Source: Telluria sp042683405 (lineage in GTDB: Bacteria > Pseudomonadota > Gammaproteobacteria > Burkholderiales > Burkholderiaceae_D). Taken from it: a stretch of 64,000 bases of DNA. Below the pieces are notes generated by a model. That model had not been told where the DNA came from. It worked only from the letters and a program-made list of their open reading frames with translations, and ran no database searches. The stretch lies in contig NZ_JBHUJS010000003.1 in assembly GCF_042683405.1 (NCBI RefSeq), forward strand, positions 124,001 through 188,000, in the 5' to 3' direction. This document shows positions 52,083 through 60,723 of this stretch, in pieces. Numbering within the stretch: the stretch's first letter is position 1; each line of letters opens with the position of its first letter. A program made the position numbers and the translations under genes.

Positions 52083-52784
52083 CTACTTGCGTTTGCGCTC
52101 GCCGGCCGCGAACTCTTCGATTTTCTTGGTCGGGCCGGACACGATCAGCAGGTCCGCCGGCAGGATGCGCGTCTCCGGCAAGGCGTGCTGGAAGTCCTCG
52201 TTCATGCGCTTGACCCCGACCACCGTGACGCCAAAGCGCGAGCGCACGTGCGAGTCGGCCAGCGTCAGGTTGTGGGTCTCGGCCGGCGCATTGATCTTGG
52301 CGATCGCGAAGCCGTCCTCGAATTCGATGAAGTCCATCATGCGCCCGGTGATCAGGTGCGCCACGCGCGCCCCCATGTCCGCCTCCGGATAGACGACGTG
52401 GTGCGCACCGATGCGCTGTGCGATCTGGCCGTGGTCGGGCGTCATCGCCTTGACCCAGATATCCTTGATGCCCAGCTCCGTTAATACCATGAGCGTCATC
52501 AGGCTGGCCGACAGATCGGAACCGATGGCGACGATGGCATGCGAGAAGTCGCCCACACCCAGCTGCAGCATGACATTTTCGTTGGTCGAATCAGCCTGCA
52601 CGGCGTGCGTCAGCCGATCACCCCAGACTTGCACCAGCTCTTCCCTGCGGTCGATCCCCATCACGTCGTGGCCGAGGCGCATCAGGGATTGCGCCACCGC
52701 GCCGCCAAAACGGCCCAGGCCGATCACGACCACGCTGTCGCCGGCTGCAAAAGAGAACTGCTCTGAAAAAATTCTACCCAACAA
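52083..52784 (-). CDS. ktrA: Regulatory NAD-binding subunit of a K+ uptake system (KtrA/TrkA family)
   Basis: A 233-residue cytosolic RCK protein that gates the KtrB pore: a TrkA_N Rossmann domain (VVVIGLGRFGGAVAQSLMRL, ~16-35; then IDRREELVQVW) and a TrkA_C domain (~150-230). I choose the TTG at 52784. An AGGAG lies 7 nt upstream, and the protein then begins LLGRIFSEQFSF as expected for this family. The ATG at 52826 lies deep inside ktrB and would add 14 unlikely residues. The start overlaps the ktrB stop (52774-52776), so translation is coupled. Confidence 0.88.
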   Translation of the reverse strand: MLGRIFSEQFSFAAGDSVVVIGLGRFGGAVAQSLMRLGHDVMGIDRREELVQVWGDRLTHAVQADSTNENVMLQLGVGDFSHAIVAIGSDLSASLMTLMVLTELGIKDIWVKAMTPDHGQIAQRIGAHHVVYPEADMGARVAHLITGRMMDFIEFEDGFAIAKINAPAETHNLTLADSHVRSRFGVTVVGVKRMNEDFQHALPETRILPADLLIVSGPTKKIEEFAAGERKRK

Positions 52785-54105
52785 TTGGATGCTCCTCCGG
52801 ATAGCGATAAGGCATGCGCCGTTCACCCAGCACCAGCGAGGTGGCGAGCGTGATCGTGCCTACCCTGCCAAAAAACATTAACAGCGCCAGCATCATCTGC
52901 CCGGACACCGGCAGCTGCGCAGTGATGCCGGTCGACAGCCCGACCGTGCCGAACGCGGAAATCACTTCGAAGATGACCTGGTCCGTCGGGAAGTCGGACA
53001 CACGCAGCAGGAAAACGGTCCCGACCGAGACGAGGATACTCCCAAGTACCAGCACCGTAATCGCCTGGCGCTGCGCGGACGCGCCCACGCGCCGCCCGAA
53101 CGCCTCGGTATCGGTGTGGCCCTTCGCCTCCGCCCACACCAGCAGGAACAGCACCGCAACGGTGCCCACCTTGACCCCGCCCGCCGTGCCCGCGCTGCCG
53201 CCGCCGATGAACATCAGCAGGTAGTGCAGCGACCAGGTCTCCTGCGTCAGCGCGCCAATATCGACGGCGTTGAAGCCGGCCGTCCTGGCCGACACGGAAA
53301 TGAACAGGCTGTTCAGCAGCTTGTCGCCGAAGTCGAAGGCCCCCAGCGTCCTGGCGTTGCCCCATTCGAACAGCAGCACCGCGGCAAACCCGCCCAGCAG
53401 CAGCACCGCGGTGCCCGCCAGCGTGAGCTTGGTGTGCAGCGACCAGTGGCGCGGATCGCGCAAGCGCACCCGCAGGTCGTGCAGTACCGGGAAGCCGATG
53501 CCGCCAACCACGATCGCCAGCATGATCGGCACCAGCACCAGCCCATCGCCGGCGTAGCGCATCAGGCCATCGGCGTGGATGGAAAAGCCCGCGTTGTTGA
53601 AGGCCGAGATGGAATGGAACAGCCCGGACCAGCCGGCTTCCAGCCAGTCCAGGCCGTGGCTGAAATGCAGGCGCAGGACCAGCACCGCGGCCACCGCCGC
53701 CTCCATCAGCAGGGTCACCAGGATGACGACTTTCGCAATGCTGGTGACGTCGCCCAGCCCGACCGACCGCGTCTCGGTCTGCGTCATCAGGCGCGTGCGC
53801 AGGCGCGGCGAACGGTTCGCCATCAGTCCCAGCAGGGTTGCGGCCGTCATCATGCCGAATCCGCCCAACTGGAACATGGCCATGATGGCGGACTGCCCGA
53901 AGGTGGACCAGTAGGTGCCGGTATCGACCACCACCAGGCCGGTCACGCACACCGCCGATACGGCCGTAAAGAAGGCCACGCTGAACGGCGCCACCCCGCC
54001 GCCTACGTGGGCGGCGGGCAGCATCAGGACTGCGGTGCCGAGCAGGATCGTGACCAGGAAGGCCAACGGAACGGCCCGGGCCGGATGGATGACAACCTTG
54101 TTCAT
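52774..54105 (-). CDS. ktrB: K+ uptake channel subunit, KtrB/TrkH family
   Basis: A 443-residue membrane protein with four M1-P-M2 units. The P-loop filters are recognisable: SAVCVTGLVVVDTG (~50-63), SISAFNNAGFSIHADG (~160), SVSARTAGFNAVD (~270) and GGSAGTAGGVKVGT (~310). The size fits Na+-coupled KtrB rather than E. coli TrkH. Its ATG overlaps the nhaA stop by four bases (54102-54105), placing it in the nhaA-ktrB-ktrA operon. Confidence 0.94.
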   Translation of the reverse strand: MNKVVIHPARAVPLAFLVTILLGTAVLMLPAAHVGGGVAPFSVAFFTAVSAVCVTGLVVVDTGTYWSTFGQSAIMAMFQLGGFGMMTAATLLGLMANRSPRLRTRLMTQTETRSVGLGDVTSIAKVVILVTLLMEAAVAAVLVLRLHFSHGLDWLEAGWSGLFHSISAFNNAGFSIHADGLMRYAGDGLVLVPIMLAIVVGGIGFPVLHDLRVRLRDPRHWSLHTKLTLAGTAVLLLGGFAAVLLFEWGNARTLGAFDFGDKLLNSLFISVSARTAGFNAVDIGALTQETWSLHYLLMFIGGGSAGTAGGVKVGTVAVLFLLVWAEAKGHTDTEAFGRRVGASAQRQAITVLVLGSILVSVGTVFLLRVSDFPTDQVIFEVISAFGTVGLSTGITAQLPVSGQMMLALLMFFGRVGTITLATSLVLGERRMPYRYPEEHPIVG

Positions 54106-55328
54106 CCGCCGGCGCTCCCGGGCGGGCGGCGGTCGTCGAAGTCCATCGTGTCAGGGTCGGGGTCGGACGCCAGCGGTGCGCCCATGCGGCTGAGCCAGGC
54201 AAAGCCGAGCAGGCCCGCCATGAGCGAGGCCAGCAGGATTGCCATCTTCGACGCATTGATCACCTCCGGCTGTCCCGCGTACGCCAGGTTGGTAATGAAG
54301 ATCGACATGGTGAAGCCGATCCCGCCCAGCAGGCCGGCGCCGAGGATGTGGCGCCACGCCAGGTCGAGCGGCAGGCGGCAGACGCCGAGCATGACGGCGA
54401 CCAGGCTGAACAGGACGATGCCCGCCGGCTTGCCGGCCACCAGCCCCAGCAGGATGCCGACGCTGTTCGCCGACAGGAGCTCCTGGGCCCAGCCGGCGCC
54501 GATCACGATGCCCGTGTTGGCCAGCGCAAAGACCGGCAGGATCAGGAAGGCGACAGGCTTGTGCAGCGCGTTCTCCAGCCGGTGCGAGGGCGAGGCGGCA
54601 TCGTCTTGCGCCGCCGAATACGGGATCGCGAACGCCAGCAGCACGCCGGCAATGGTCGCGTGCACGCCGGATTTGAGCATCAGGAACCACATCAGCACGC
54701 CGCCCAGCAGGTACAGCCACAAGGCCATGATGCGCCAGATGCGGTTCATCGCCAGCAGGACGGCAAACACGCCGAGCGCCGCCAGCAGGTAGGCGAACGA
54801 CACCTCGGCCGTGTAGAACACGGCGATCACGATGATGGCGCCCAGGTCGTCCATCACGGCCAGCGCGGTCAGGAAAATTTTCAGCGATGCCGGCACGCGC
54901 TTGCCGAGCAGCGCCAGCACGCCCAGCGCGAAGGCGATGTCGGTGGCCATGGGAATGCCGATGCCCGCCTGGGTCGGGCTGCCGCCGTTCAGCGTAAAGT
55001 GGATCAGCGAAGGAATGGCGATGCCGCCAGCGGCAGCCACGATCGGCAGCATTGCGTTGCGCAGGTCGGACAGCTCGCCGTTTTGCAGTTCCCGTTCCAG
55101 TTCCAGCCCGATCAGCAGGAAGAACACTGCCATCAGGGCGTCGTTGACCCAGTGTTCGATGCTCAGGCCGGCGACGACCTGGCGCCAGAAGCCGAGGTAG
55201 TCCTCGCCCAGCGGCGAATTGGCGATGCCCAGCGATAGCAGCGTGCACAGGATCAGCAGCACGCCGCCGGCCTTGCCGGACTGGGCGAATTTCCTGAATG
55301 TTTGTGACAGCGGGATCTCGATGCGCAT
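54102..55328 (-). CDS. nhaA: Na+/H+ antiporter NhaA
   Basis: A 408-residue antiporter that expels Na+/Li+ in exchange for H+. It has twelve hydrophobic helices. The ion-binding aspartates are in MATDIAFALGVLALLG (~128-143) and TALAVMDDLGAIIVIAVFYT (~155-174). The ATG at 55328 is preceded by GGAGGGG on the coding strand. It is first of nhaA-ktrB-ktrA, coupling Na+ export with K+ uptake. Confidence 0.96.
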   Translation of the reverse strand: MRIEIPLSQTFRKFAQSGKAGGVLLILCTLLSLGIANSPLGEDYLGFWRQVVAGLSIEHWVNDALMAVFFLLIGLELERELQNGELSDLRNAMLPIVAAAGGIAIPSLIHFTLNGGSPTQAGIGIPMATDIAFALGVLALLGKRVPASLKIFLTALAVMDDLGAIIVIAVFYTAEVSFAYLLAALGVFAVLLAMNRIWRIMALWLYLLGGVLMWFLMLKSGVHATIAGVLLAFAIPYSAAQDDAASPSHRLENALHKPVAFLILPVFALANTGIVIGAGWAQELLSANSVGILLGLVAGKPAGIVLFSLVAVMLGVCRLPLDLAWRHILGAGLLGGIGFTMSIFITNLAYAGQPEVINASKMAILLASLMAGLLGFAWLSRMGAPLASDPDPDTMDFDDRRPPGSAGG

Positions 55329-55669
55329 CAGCCCCTCCGCTCGCGGCTGGCAGTGCAGCGCCGGCAGGCGGCGGGTGGAGAAGGCGGGTCGGCGCGGCGC
55401 GCAGGCGCCTGGGAGATCAGGTCGGAGTTTTGCATGGTCGATGGATGTCGGAGAGCGCGTGGCGGCCCGACCAGCGCGATTCCTGTCATGCCGGCATGGC
55501 ATCGACACCCTTGCCAAATTATACCCGAGTTGTCATGCAGCCAATTTCAGCCATGCTGCCGCGGTAAATGTGAGCCGTCTAACAGACGGGCGGGGATGAC
55601 CCGTCCAAGCTGTTCCTATACGGTGCGCGGGTCCGCAAGGAACGTGTGCGACCGGAACCGGATGGACAC
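55329..55669. promoter_or_regulatory. Divergent promoter region between nhaA and the GH1-like gene
   Basis: 341 bp without a supported gene; it must hold the promoters of the two divergent operons. I see no convincing hexamer pair or operator. Confidence 0.4.
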
Positions 55670-56872
55670 ATGCGTCAGTTTCTGTTTGCCACAGGTATCG
55701 AGAACAGCTACCCCGTCATCAAGCTGAGTGACGGGCGCCCTCACCGTGTCGACGAGCTGGAAAAGACCGACCACTACCGCCGCTGGAAGGAAGACCTGCA
55801 ACTGGTGCACGACCTCGGCATCCGCGTGCTGCGCTACGGGCCGCCCTACTACAAGGTGCACCTCGGCCCCGGCCGCTATGACTGGTCGTTTACCGACGAG
55901 GTATTTGCCGAACTCAAGCGCCTGCGCATCTCGCCGATCGTGGACCTGTGCCACTTTGGCGTGCCGGACTGGATCGAGAACTTCCAGAATCCCGAGTTCC
56001 CCCACATGTTCGGCAACTACGCGGCGGCGTTCGCGCGGCGCTACCCGTGGGTGGATTACTACACGCCGGTCAACGAGATGTACGTGACGGCGAACTTCTC
56101 GGCGCGCAAGGGGATGTGGAACGAGCGCCTGTCGTCCGACCTCGCCTTCGTCACCGCCACCAAGCACATCGTCAAGGCCAACATCCTCGCCACCGAAGCG
56201 ATCTGCGCGTTCCGCAAGGACGCCGTATTCATCCAGAGCGAGTCGTCGGAATACTTCCATCCGATCGATCCCGGCGCGATGCGCATCGCCAGCCACCTCA
56301 ACGAGCTGCGTTTCCTCGCACTCGACCTGAACTACGGCTACGACGTGCGCGGCACCATGCTCGAATACCTGCTCGACCATGGCATGACGCGCGAGGAATA
56401 CCATTTCTTCCTTGACCGCAACGTGAAGGCGGTGTGCGTCATGGGCAACGACTACTACGCCACCAACGAGCACATCGTGTATCCGGACGGCCAGACCTAC
56501 GCCTGCGAAATGTTCGGCTACTACGTGATCACGCGCCAGTACTACGACCGCTACCGCCTGCCCGTCATGCACACCGAGACCAACAACCGCGAGGACGGCG
56601 GCTTCGAAAAGGATGCGCGCACCTGGCTGCAGCAGCAATGGGCCAACCTGGTCCGCCTCAAGCTCGATGGCGTGCCGATTGTCGGGTTCACCTGGTACAG
56701 CCTGCTCGACCAGGTGGACTGGGACAGCCTGCTGATCGCCAACAACGGCAAGGTCAACCACTTCGGACTGTACGGCCTGGATCGCCAGATCCGACCTGTG
56801 GGAGAGGCATACCGCGAGCTGATCAAGACGTGGGACAAGGAAACCAAGACCGGCATGCTGTGCCTTAACTGA
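55670..56872 (+). CDS. Glycoside hydrolase family 1-like protein
   Basis: A 400-residue TIM-barrel protein shaped like beta-glucosidases: DLGIRVLRYGPPYYKVHLGP at ~50, YDWSFTDEVFAELKRLRISP at ~75, the acid/base-Glu region YYTPVNEMYVTANFSARKG at ~134 (Asn-Glu, with Met for the usual Pro), and a nucleophile-like MHTETNNREDGG at ~300 (usual ENG is ETN). It is shorter than typical GH1 enzymes (about 450). Activity and substrate are uncertain because of these motif changes. The ATG at 55670 is used; a GTG at 55646 is possible. It is followed 10 bp later by an SDR gene. Confidence 0.85.
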   Translation: MRQFLFATGIENSYPVIKLSDGRPHRVDELEKTDHYRRWKEDLQLVHDLGIRVLRYGPPYYKVHLGPGRYDWSFTDEVFAELKRLRISPIVDLCHFGVPDWIENFQNPEFPHMFGNYAAAFARRYPWVDYYTPVNEMYVTANFSARKGMWNERLSSDLAFVTATKHIVKANILATEAICAFRKDAVFIQSESSEYFHPIDPGAMRIASHLNELRFLALDLNYGYDVRGTMLEYLLDHGMTREEYHFFLDRNVKAVCVMGNDYYATNEHIVYPDGQTYACEMFGYYVITRQYYDRYRLPVMHTETNNREDGGFEKDARTWLQQQWANLVRLKLDGVPIVGFTWYSLLDQVDWDSLLIANNGKVNHFGLYGLDRQIRPVGEAYRELIKTWDKETKTGMLCLN

Positions 56873-56882
56873 AGGAGCGTGG

Positions 56883-57635
56883 ATGGAATTGCAGGATCGG
56901 GTAGCGATTGTCACGGGCGCAACTTCCGGAATCGGCGAAGCGATTGCGCGGCGCTTCATGCAGGAAGGAGCCAAGGTGGCGCTGGTCGGCCATTCCGACG
57001 ACCAGGGCCGCAAGGTCGAAACCGAACTGCGCCGGCTGGGCGCCGGGGAATGCTTCTACGTGCATGCCGATGTCAGCGACAGCGCACAGGTGCGCGCCGC
57101 GGTGGCGGCGGTGACGCAGCGCTGGCAGCGCGTCGATGTGCTCGTCAATAACGCCGCCGTCATGAAGGGCGTGCGCCTGGTGGACATGGACGAAGCCGAC
57201 TGGGACCTGACGCTGTCGGTCAACCTGAAGGGGCCGTTCCTGTTTGCCAAATACACGCTGCCGGCGATGCCGCATGGCGGCGCGATCGTGAACATCTCGT
57301 CGGTGCACGCGGTGGCGACGGACGTCGCCACCTCGGCCTATTCGGCCAGCAAGGGCGGGCTGGAAGCGCTGACGCGCGCGCTGGCGCTCGAATGCTATCG
57401 CATGCACATCCGCGTGAATGCGCTGCGCGTCGGCGCGGTCGACACGGGCATGCTCTGGAATAATCCGCGCATCATGTCCGGCAAGGAGAAAGTCGATCCG
57501 CGCGACGTGGCGCAGCCGGTGGAGATTGCCGAGGCGGCCCTGTTCCTGGCCAGCCAGCGCTCCCGCTTCGTGTCCGGCGCAGTGCTGACGATCGACGGCG
57601 GCCGCCTGCCCATCCTCGGCAGCCACGCGCCCTGA
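56883..57635 (+). CDS. Short-chain dehydrogenase/reductase
   Basis: A 250-residue classical SDR: cofactor motif TGATSGIGEAIARRF at ~12-26, NNAAVMKG at ~90, catalytic Ser near 139 (VNISSVHAVA) and Tyr-x-x-x-Lys in SAYSASKGGLEAL at ~153. The NAD(P) preference and substrate are unknown. It lies directly after the GH1-like gene with AAGGAGCG as ribosome-binding site, suggesting that the two act on the same sugar-derived compound. Confidence 0.93.
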   Translation: MELQDRVAIVTGATSGIGEAIARRFMQEGAKVALVGHSDDQGRKVETELRRLGAGECFYVHADVSDSAQVRAAVAAVTQRWQRVDVLVNNAAVMKGVRLVDMDEADWDLTLSVNLKGPFLFAKYTLPAMPHGGAIVNISSVHAVATDVATSAYSASKGGLEALTRALALECYRMHIRVNALRVGAVDTGMLWNNPRIMSGKEKVDPRDVAQPVEIAEAALFLASQRSRFVSGAVLTIDGGRLPILGSHAP

Positions 57636-57667
57636 CCTGTCATGCCAGCGCAGGCAACGTCACGCCA

Positions 57668-58441
57668 TCAGTAAATGATCTTGACCGCGACGCCGGTCAG
57701 CGTGGCCGCCAGCAGCCCGCGCAGGAAGTGCTCCGGCACCGAGCGCGCGAACCACGACCCCAGTGTAATGCCGGGCACCGACCCGATCAGCAACGCCCCC
57801 AGCAGCGCCCAGTTGATGGACCCGAGCCACCAGTGTCCCACCGCCGCAATTGCGGTCAGCGGAACGGCATACGCGATATCGGTCCCCGCCACCTGTGCAG
57901 GCGACAGGCGCGGATACAGCAGCACCAGCAGCGTCGCGCCAATCGCGCCGGCGCCGATGGACGACACCGTCACCAGCAGTCCCAGCGTGGCGCCCGCGAT
58001 CACGGTGGCCCGGTCCAGCGCGCGCCCCTGCAGCTGGCGCTCCGGATGCGCGCTGATCCACGCCAGCATGCGCTTGCGGAACAGGATCGCGCCCACGGTC
58101 AGCAGCACCGACACGGCAATGGTGTAACGGATGAATTGCGCCACCTCTTCTTCCAGCGCGCCCAGCTGCTTGAGCGCCAGCGTGGCGAGCACGGCGGCGG
58201 GCAGCGCACCCACGCACAGCAGGCGCACGATGCGCCAGTCCACAGTGCCGCGCACGCGGTGCGCGATCGTGCCGACGCTCTTGGTGATCGATGCGAATGC
58301 GAGGTCGGTGCCGACCGCGACGGACGGCGCGACGCCGAACATCAGCGTCAGGAGCGGCGTCATCAGCGAGCCGCCGCCCACGCCGGTCATCCCGACCAGG
58401 ACGCCGACCGCAAAACCCGAAATAATGAAATTGAAATCCAA
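57668..58441 (-). CDS. TauE/SafE (TSUP) family membrane permease
   Basis: A 257-residue protein with about eight transmembrane helices. The two TSUP repeats show FAVGVLVGMTGVGGGSLMTP at ~9 and SSIGAGAIGATLLVLLYPRL at ~155. The family exports sulfite, sulfoacetate or related anions; the substrate here is unknown. It is convergent with the SDR gene. Confidence 0.92.
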   Translation of the reverse strand: MDFNFIISGFAVGVLVGMTGVGGGSLMTPLLTLMFGVAPSVAVGTDLAFASITKSVGTIAHRVRGTVDWRIVRLLCVGALPAAVLATLALKQLGALEEEVAQFIRYTIAVSVLLTVGAILFRKRMLAWISAHPERQLQGRALDRATVIAGATLGLLVTVSSIGAGAIGATLLVLLYPRLSPAQVAGTDIAYAVPLTAIAAVGHWWLGSINWALLGALLIGSVPGITLGSWFARSVPEHFLRGLLAATLTGVAVKIIY

Positions 58442-58546
58442 CAGAATGCTCCTGCGCCACTATGGCGAGGATGCATGATCGCATTGCCGGGGCGGATACC
58501 CAACAACGGTATGCTTATTAGCATAGACACACCGGGCATATAGGAT

Positions 58547-58589
58547 GGGGACTGTCCGCGGCTACGCGTCACGCGGCGGGACAGTCCCC
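58547..58589. repeat. GGGGACTGTCC inverted repeat upstream of peroxiredoxin stop
   Basis: GGGGACTGTCCGCGG and CGGGACAGTCCCC face each other around about 14 nt, immediately beyond the peroxiredoxin stop on the minus strand, where it could form a terminator-like hairpin. Confidence 0.82.
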
Positions 58590-58596
58590 TTCGCGC

Positions 58597-59235
58597 TTAC
58601 TTGTTCGGCGCGGGGGTGATGCGCAGGTACGGACGCGGGGCCTCGTAGCCTTTGGGGAACTTTTTCTTAATCTCTTCGGGATTCTGGATCGACAGCGGGA
58701 TGATCACGTCGTCGCCCGGCTTCCAGTTGCCCGGGGTGGCAACAGAGTAGCCGTCGGTCAGCTGCAGCGCGTCGATCACGCGCAGGATTTCATCGAAGTT
58801 GCGGCCGGTGCTCATCGGGTAGGTGAGCATCATGCGGATCTTCTTGTTCGGGTCGATCAGGAACACCGAGCGCACGGTGGCGGTGGTCGATTGTTCCGGG
58901 TGGATCATGTCGTACAGGTTGGCGACCTTCTTGTCCGCGTCGGCGATGATCGGGAAGCCGACCACGCAGTCCTGCGTCGTCTCGATGTCGTTGATCCATT
59001 TCTTGTGCGATTCGGCCGGGTCGACCGACAGTGCGATCGCCTTGACGTTGCGCTTGTCGAAGTCGTCCTTGAGCTTGGCCGTCAGCCCCAGCTCGGTGGT
59101 GCAGACCGGGGTGAAGTCGGCGGGGTGCGAGAACAGGACCACCCACGAGTTGCCTGCCCATTCATGGAACCGGATGCGGCCAATCGACGTGTCCTGTTCG
59201 AAATCCGGTGCGGTGTCGCCCAAACGTAGTGTCAT
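58597..59235 (-). CDS. Peroxiredoxin, 1-Cys (Prx6) type
   Basis: A 212-residue thiol peroxidase reducing H2O2 and organic hydroperoxides. The peroxidatic Cys is in HPADFTPVCTTELG (~37-50). The long C-terminal domain (YSVATPGNWKPGDDVIIP at ~163, ending PYLRITPAP) marks the Prx6/1-Cys group rather than AhpC. AAGGAG lies upstream of the ATG. A perfect 20-bp palindrome is centred about 120 bp upstream and may be an operator. Confidence 0.94.
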   Translation of the reverse strand: MTLRLGDTAPDFEQDTSIGRIRFHEWAGNSWVVLFSHPADFTPVCTTELGLTAKLKDDFDKRNVKAIALSVDPAESHKKWINDIETTQDCVVGFPIIADADKKVANLYDMIHPEQSTTATVRSVFLIDPNKKIRMMLTYPMSTGRNFDEILRVIDALQLTDGYSVATPGNWKPGDDVIIPLSIQNPEEIKKKFPKGYEAPRPYLRITPAPNK

Positions 59236-59346
59236 GTTCCAGTTCTCCTTAGCTAGTGGAAAAACGAAATCCGCGCCGATGAGGCCGGCCTCATCGCACG
59301 GCGGAGGAACATGTTAGCGCACTATGATCGAACGCGCTGTGCGGTA

Positions 59347-59366
59347 TTCACATATCGATATGTGAA
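59347..59366. promoter_or_regulatory. Perfect 20-bp palindrome, candidate operator
   Basis: TTCACATATCGATATGTGAA is fully symmetrical. It lies between the end of dgkA and the peroxiredoxin start (minus), so the peroxiredoxin promoter is the likely target. The regulator is unknown. The IclR-family gene 0.6 kb away is a candidate only. Confidence 0.6.
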
Positions 59367-59386
59367 CTTTGCATGCCGGCCAGCGC

Positions 59387-59773
59387 TCAATAGAAGCGGG
59401 TGAACAGGATCGTGCCCCAGGTCAGCGCGGCGATGATAATCGCCATCGCCACGGCTGCACTGCCGAGGTCCTTGGCGCGCTTGGAGAGCGGATGGCGCTC
59501 CAGCGACACGCGGTCGACCACGGCTTCGATCGCCGAATTGACAAGCTCGACCATCAATACCAGCAACAGCACCACGATCATCATGAGCTTCTGGAAGGCC
59601 GAGACCGGCAGCGCCAGCGCCACCAGCGTCGCGAACACGACCACCACGATCTCCTGCCGGAACGCGAACTCGTGCCGCCAGGCGGCCTTTACCCCTTCCA
59701 CCGAATAGCCAAACGCATCCAACACGCGGCGCAGGCCGCTCTTGCTCTTGAACTCGCTCACCGGTTCATCCAT
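59387..59773 (-). CDS. dgkA: Diacylglycerol kinase
   Basis: A 128-residue three-helix membrane enzyme phosphorylating diacylglycerol to phosphatidate. The signature MVELVNSAIEAVVDRVSLERH (~75-95) and SKRAKDLGSAAVAMAII (~98) match E. coli DgkA (122). The ATG at 59773 has AAGGAA upstream. It is convergent in orientation with nothing nearby and is divergent from the IclR gene. Confidence 0.95.
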   Translation of the reverse strand: MDEPVSEFKSKSGLRRVLDAFGYSVEGVKAAWRHEFAFRQEIVVVVFATLVALALPVSAFQKLMMIVVLLLVLMVELVNSAIEAVVDRVSLERHPLSKRAKDLGSAAVAMAIIIAALTWGTILFTRFY

Positions 59774-59926
59774 CTGCTCAATTCCTTGCTGAAAACAAAT
59801 AAGGGTTTCCCCCACTCACGCCGTCCGGGCATCCTGCGATTATCGCCTCGATCGTGTGCAGATTGCCAAACTTTTTCACATTGTGGTATAACGAATCGAA
59901 CGATACTGCACCGCACCAACCACATC

Positions 59927-60703
59927 ATGAAAATGGAAACGATCGAACCGCAAAAGACGTCGATTCAGGTCATCGAGCGCATGGTGGCATTGCTGGACGC
60001 GCTGGCCACCTATACGGACCCGGTCAGCCTCAAGGAATTGGCGAAGGTCTCCGGGCTGCACCCCTCAACGGCGCACCGTATCCTGAATGACATGGTGACG
60101 ACGCGCTTCGTGGACCGGGTCGAACCGGGCACCTACCGCCTCGGCATGCGCCTGCTGGAACTGGGTAACGTGGTCAAGAGCCGCCTGTCGGTGCGCGAGG
60201 CTGCGCTGGACGCCATGCGTGCACTGCACAAAAAGACGCAGCAAACCGTCAACCTGTCGGTCCGGCAGGGTGACGAGATCGTGTATATCGACCGCGCCTT
60301 TTCCGAGCGCTCGGGAATGCAGGTGGTGCGCGCCATCGGCGGACGCGGCCCGCTGCACCTCACCTCGACCGGCAAGCTGTTCCTCTCGGTCGACGACCCC
60401 AAGGCCATCCGCGCCTATGCCACCCGCACCGGGCTGGCGGGCCACAACAAGAATTCGATAACCGACCTGTCCAAGCTGGAGCGCGAGCTGTCGCTGGTGC
60501 GCGCGCGCGGCTATGCGCGCGACAACGAGGAGCTGGAACTGGGCGTGCGCTGCATGGCGGCCGGCATCTACGACGACAGCGGCAAGCTGGTAGCGGGCCT
60601 GTCGATTTCCGCGCCTGCGGACCGGCTGCAGGAAGAATGGCTGGATGACCTGGTCGGCACCGCGATGCACATCTCCACGACGCTGGGTTTTCGCCGCGCC
60701 TGA
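59927..60703 (+). CDS. IclR family transcriptional regulator
   Basis: The 258-residue protein has an N-terminal winged helix (SLKELAKVSGLHPSTAHRIL, ~35-54) and a C-terminal IclR effector domain (LTSTGKLFLSVDD ~145, RGYARDNEELELGVRCMAAG ~192-211). Effector unknown. It is divergent from dgkA and followed by a small gene 20 bp downstream. No catabolic operon is next to it, so the target is unknown. Confidence 0.93.
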   Translation: MKMETIEPQKTSIQVIERMVALLDALATYTDPVSLKELAKVSGLHPSTAHRILNDMVTTRFVDRVEPGTYRLGMRLLELGNVVKSRLSVREAALDAMRALHKKTQQTVNLSVRQGDEIVYIDRAFSERSGMQVVRAIGGRGPLHLTSTGKLFLSVDDPKAIRAYATRTGLAGHNKNSITDLSKLERELSLVRARGYARDNEELELGVRCMAAGIYDDSGKLVAGLSISAPADRLQEEWLDDLVGTAMHISTTLGFRRA

Positions 60704-60723
60704 CCGGGCAGCACGGATAGCAT

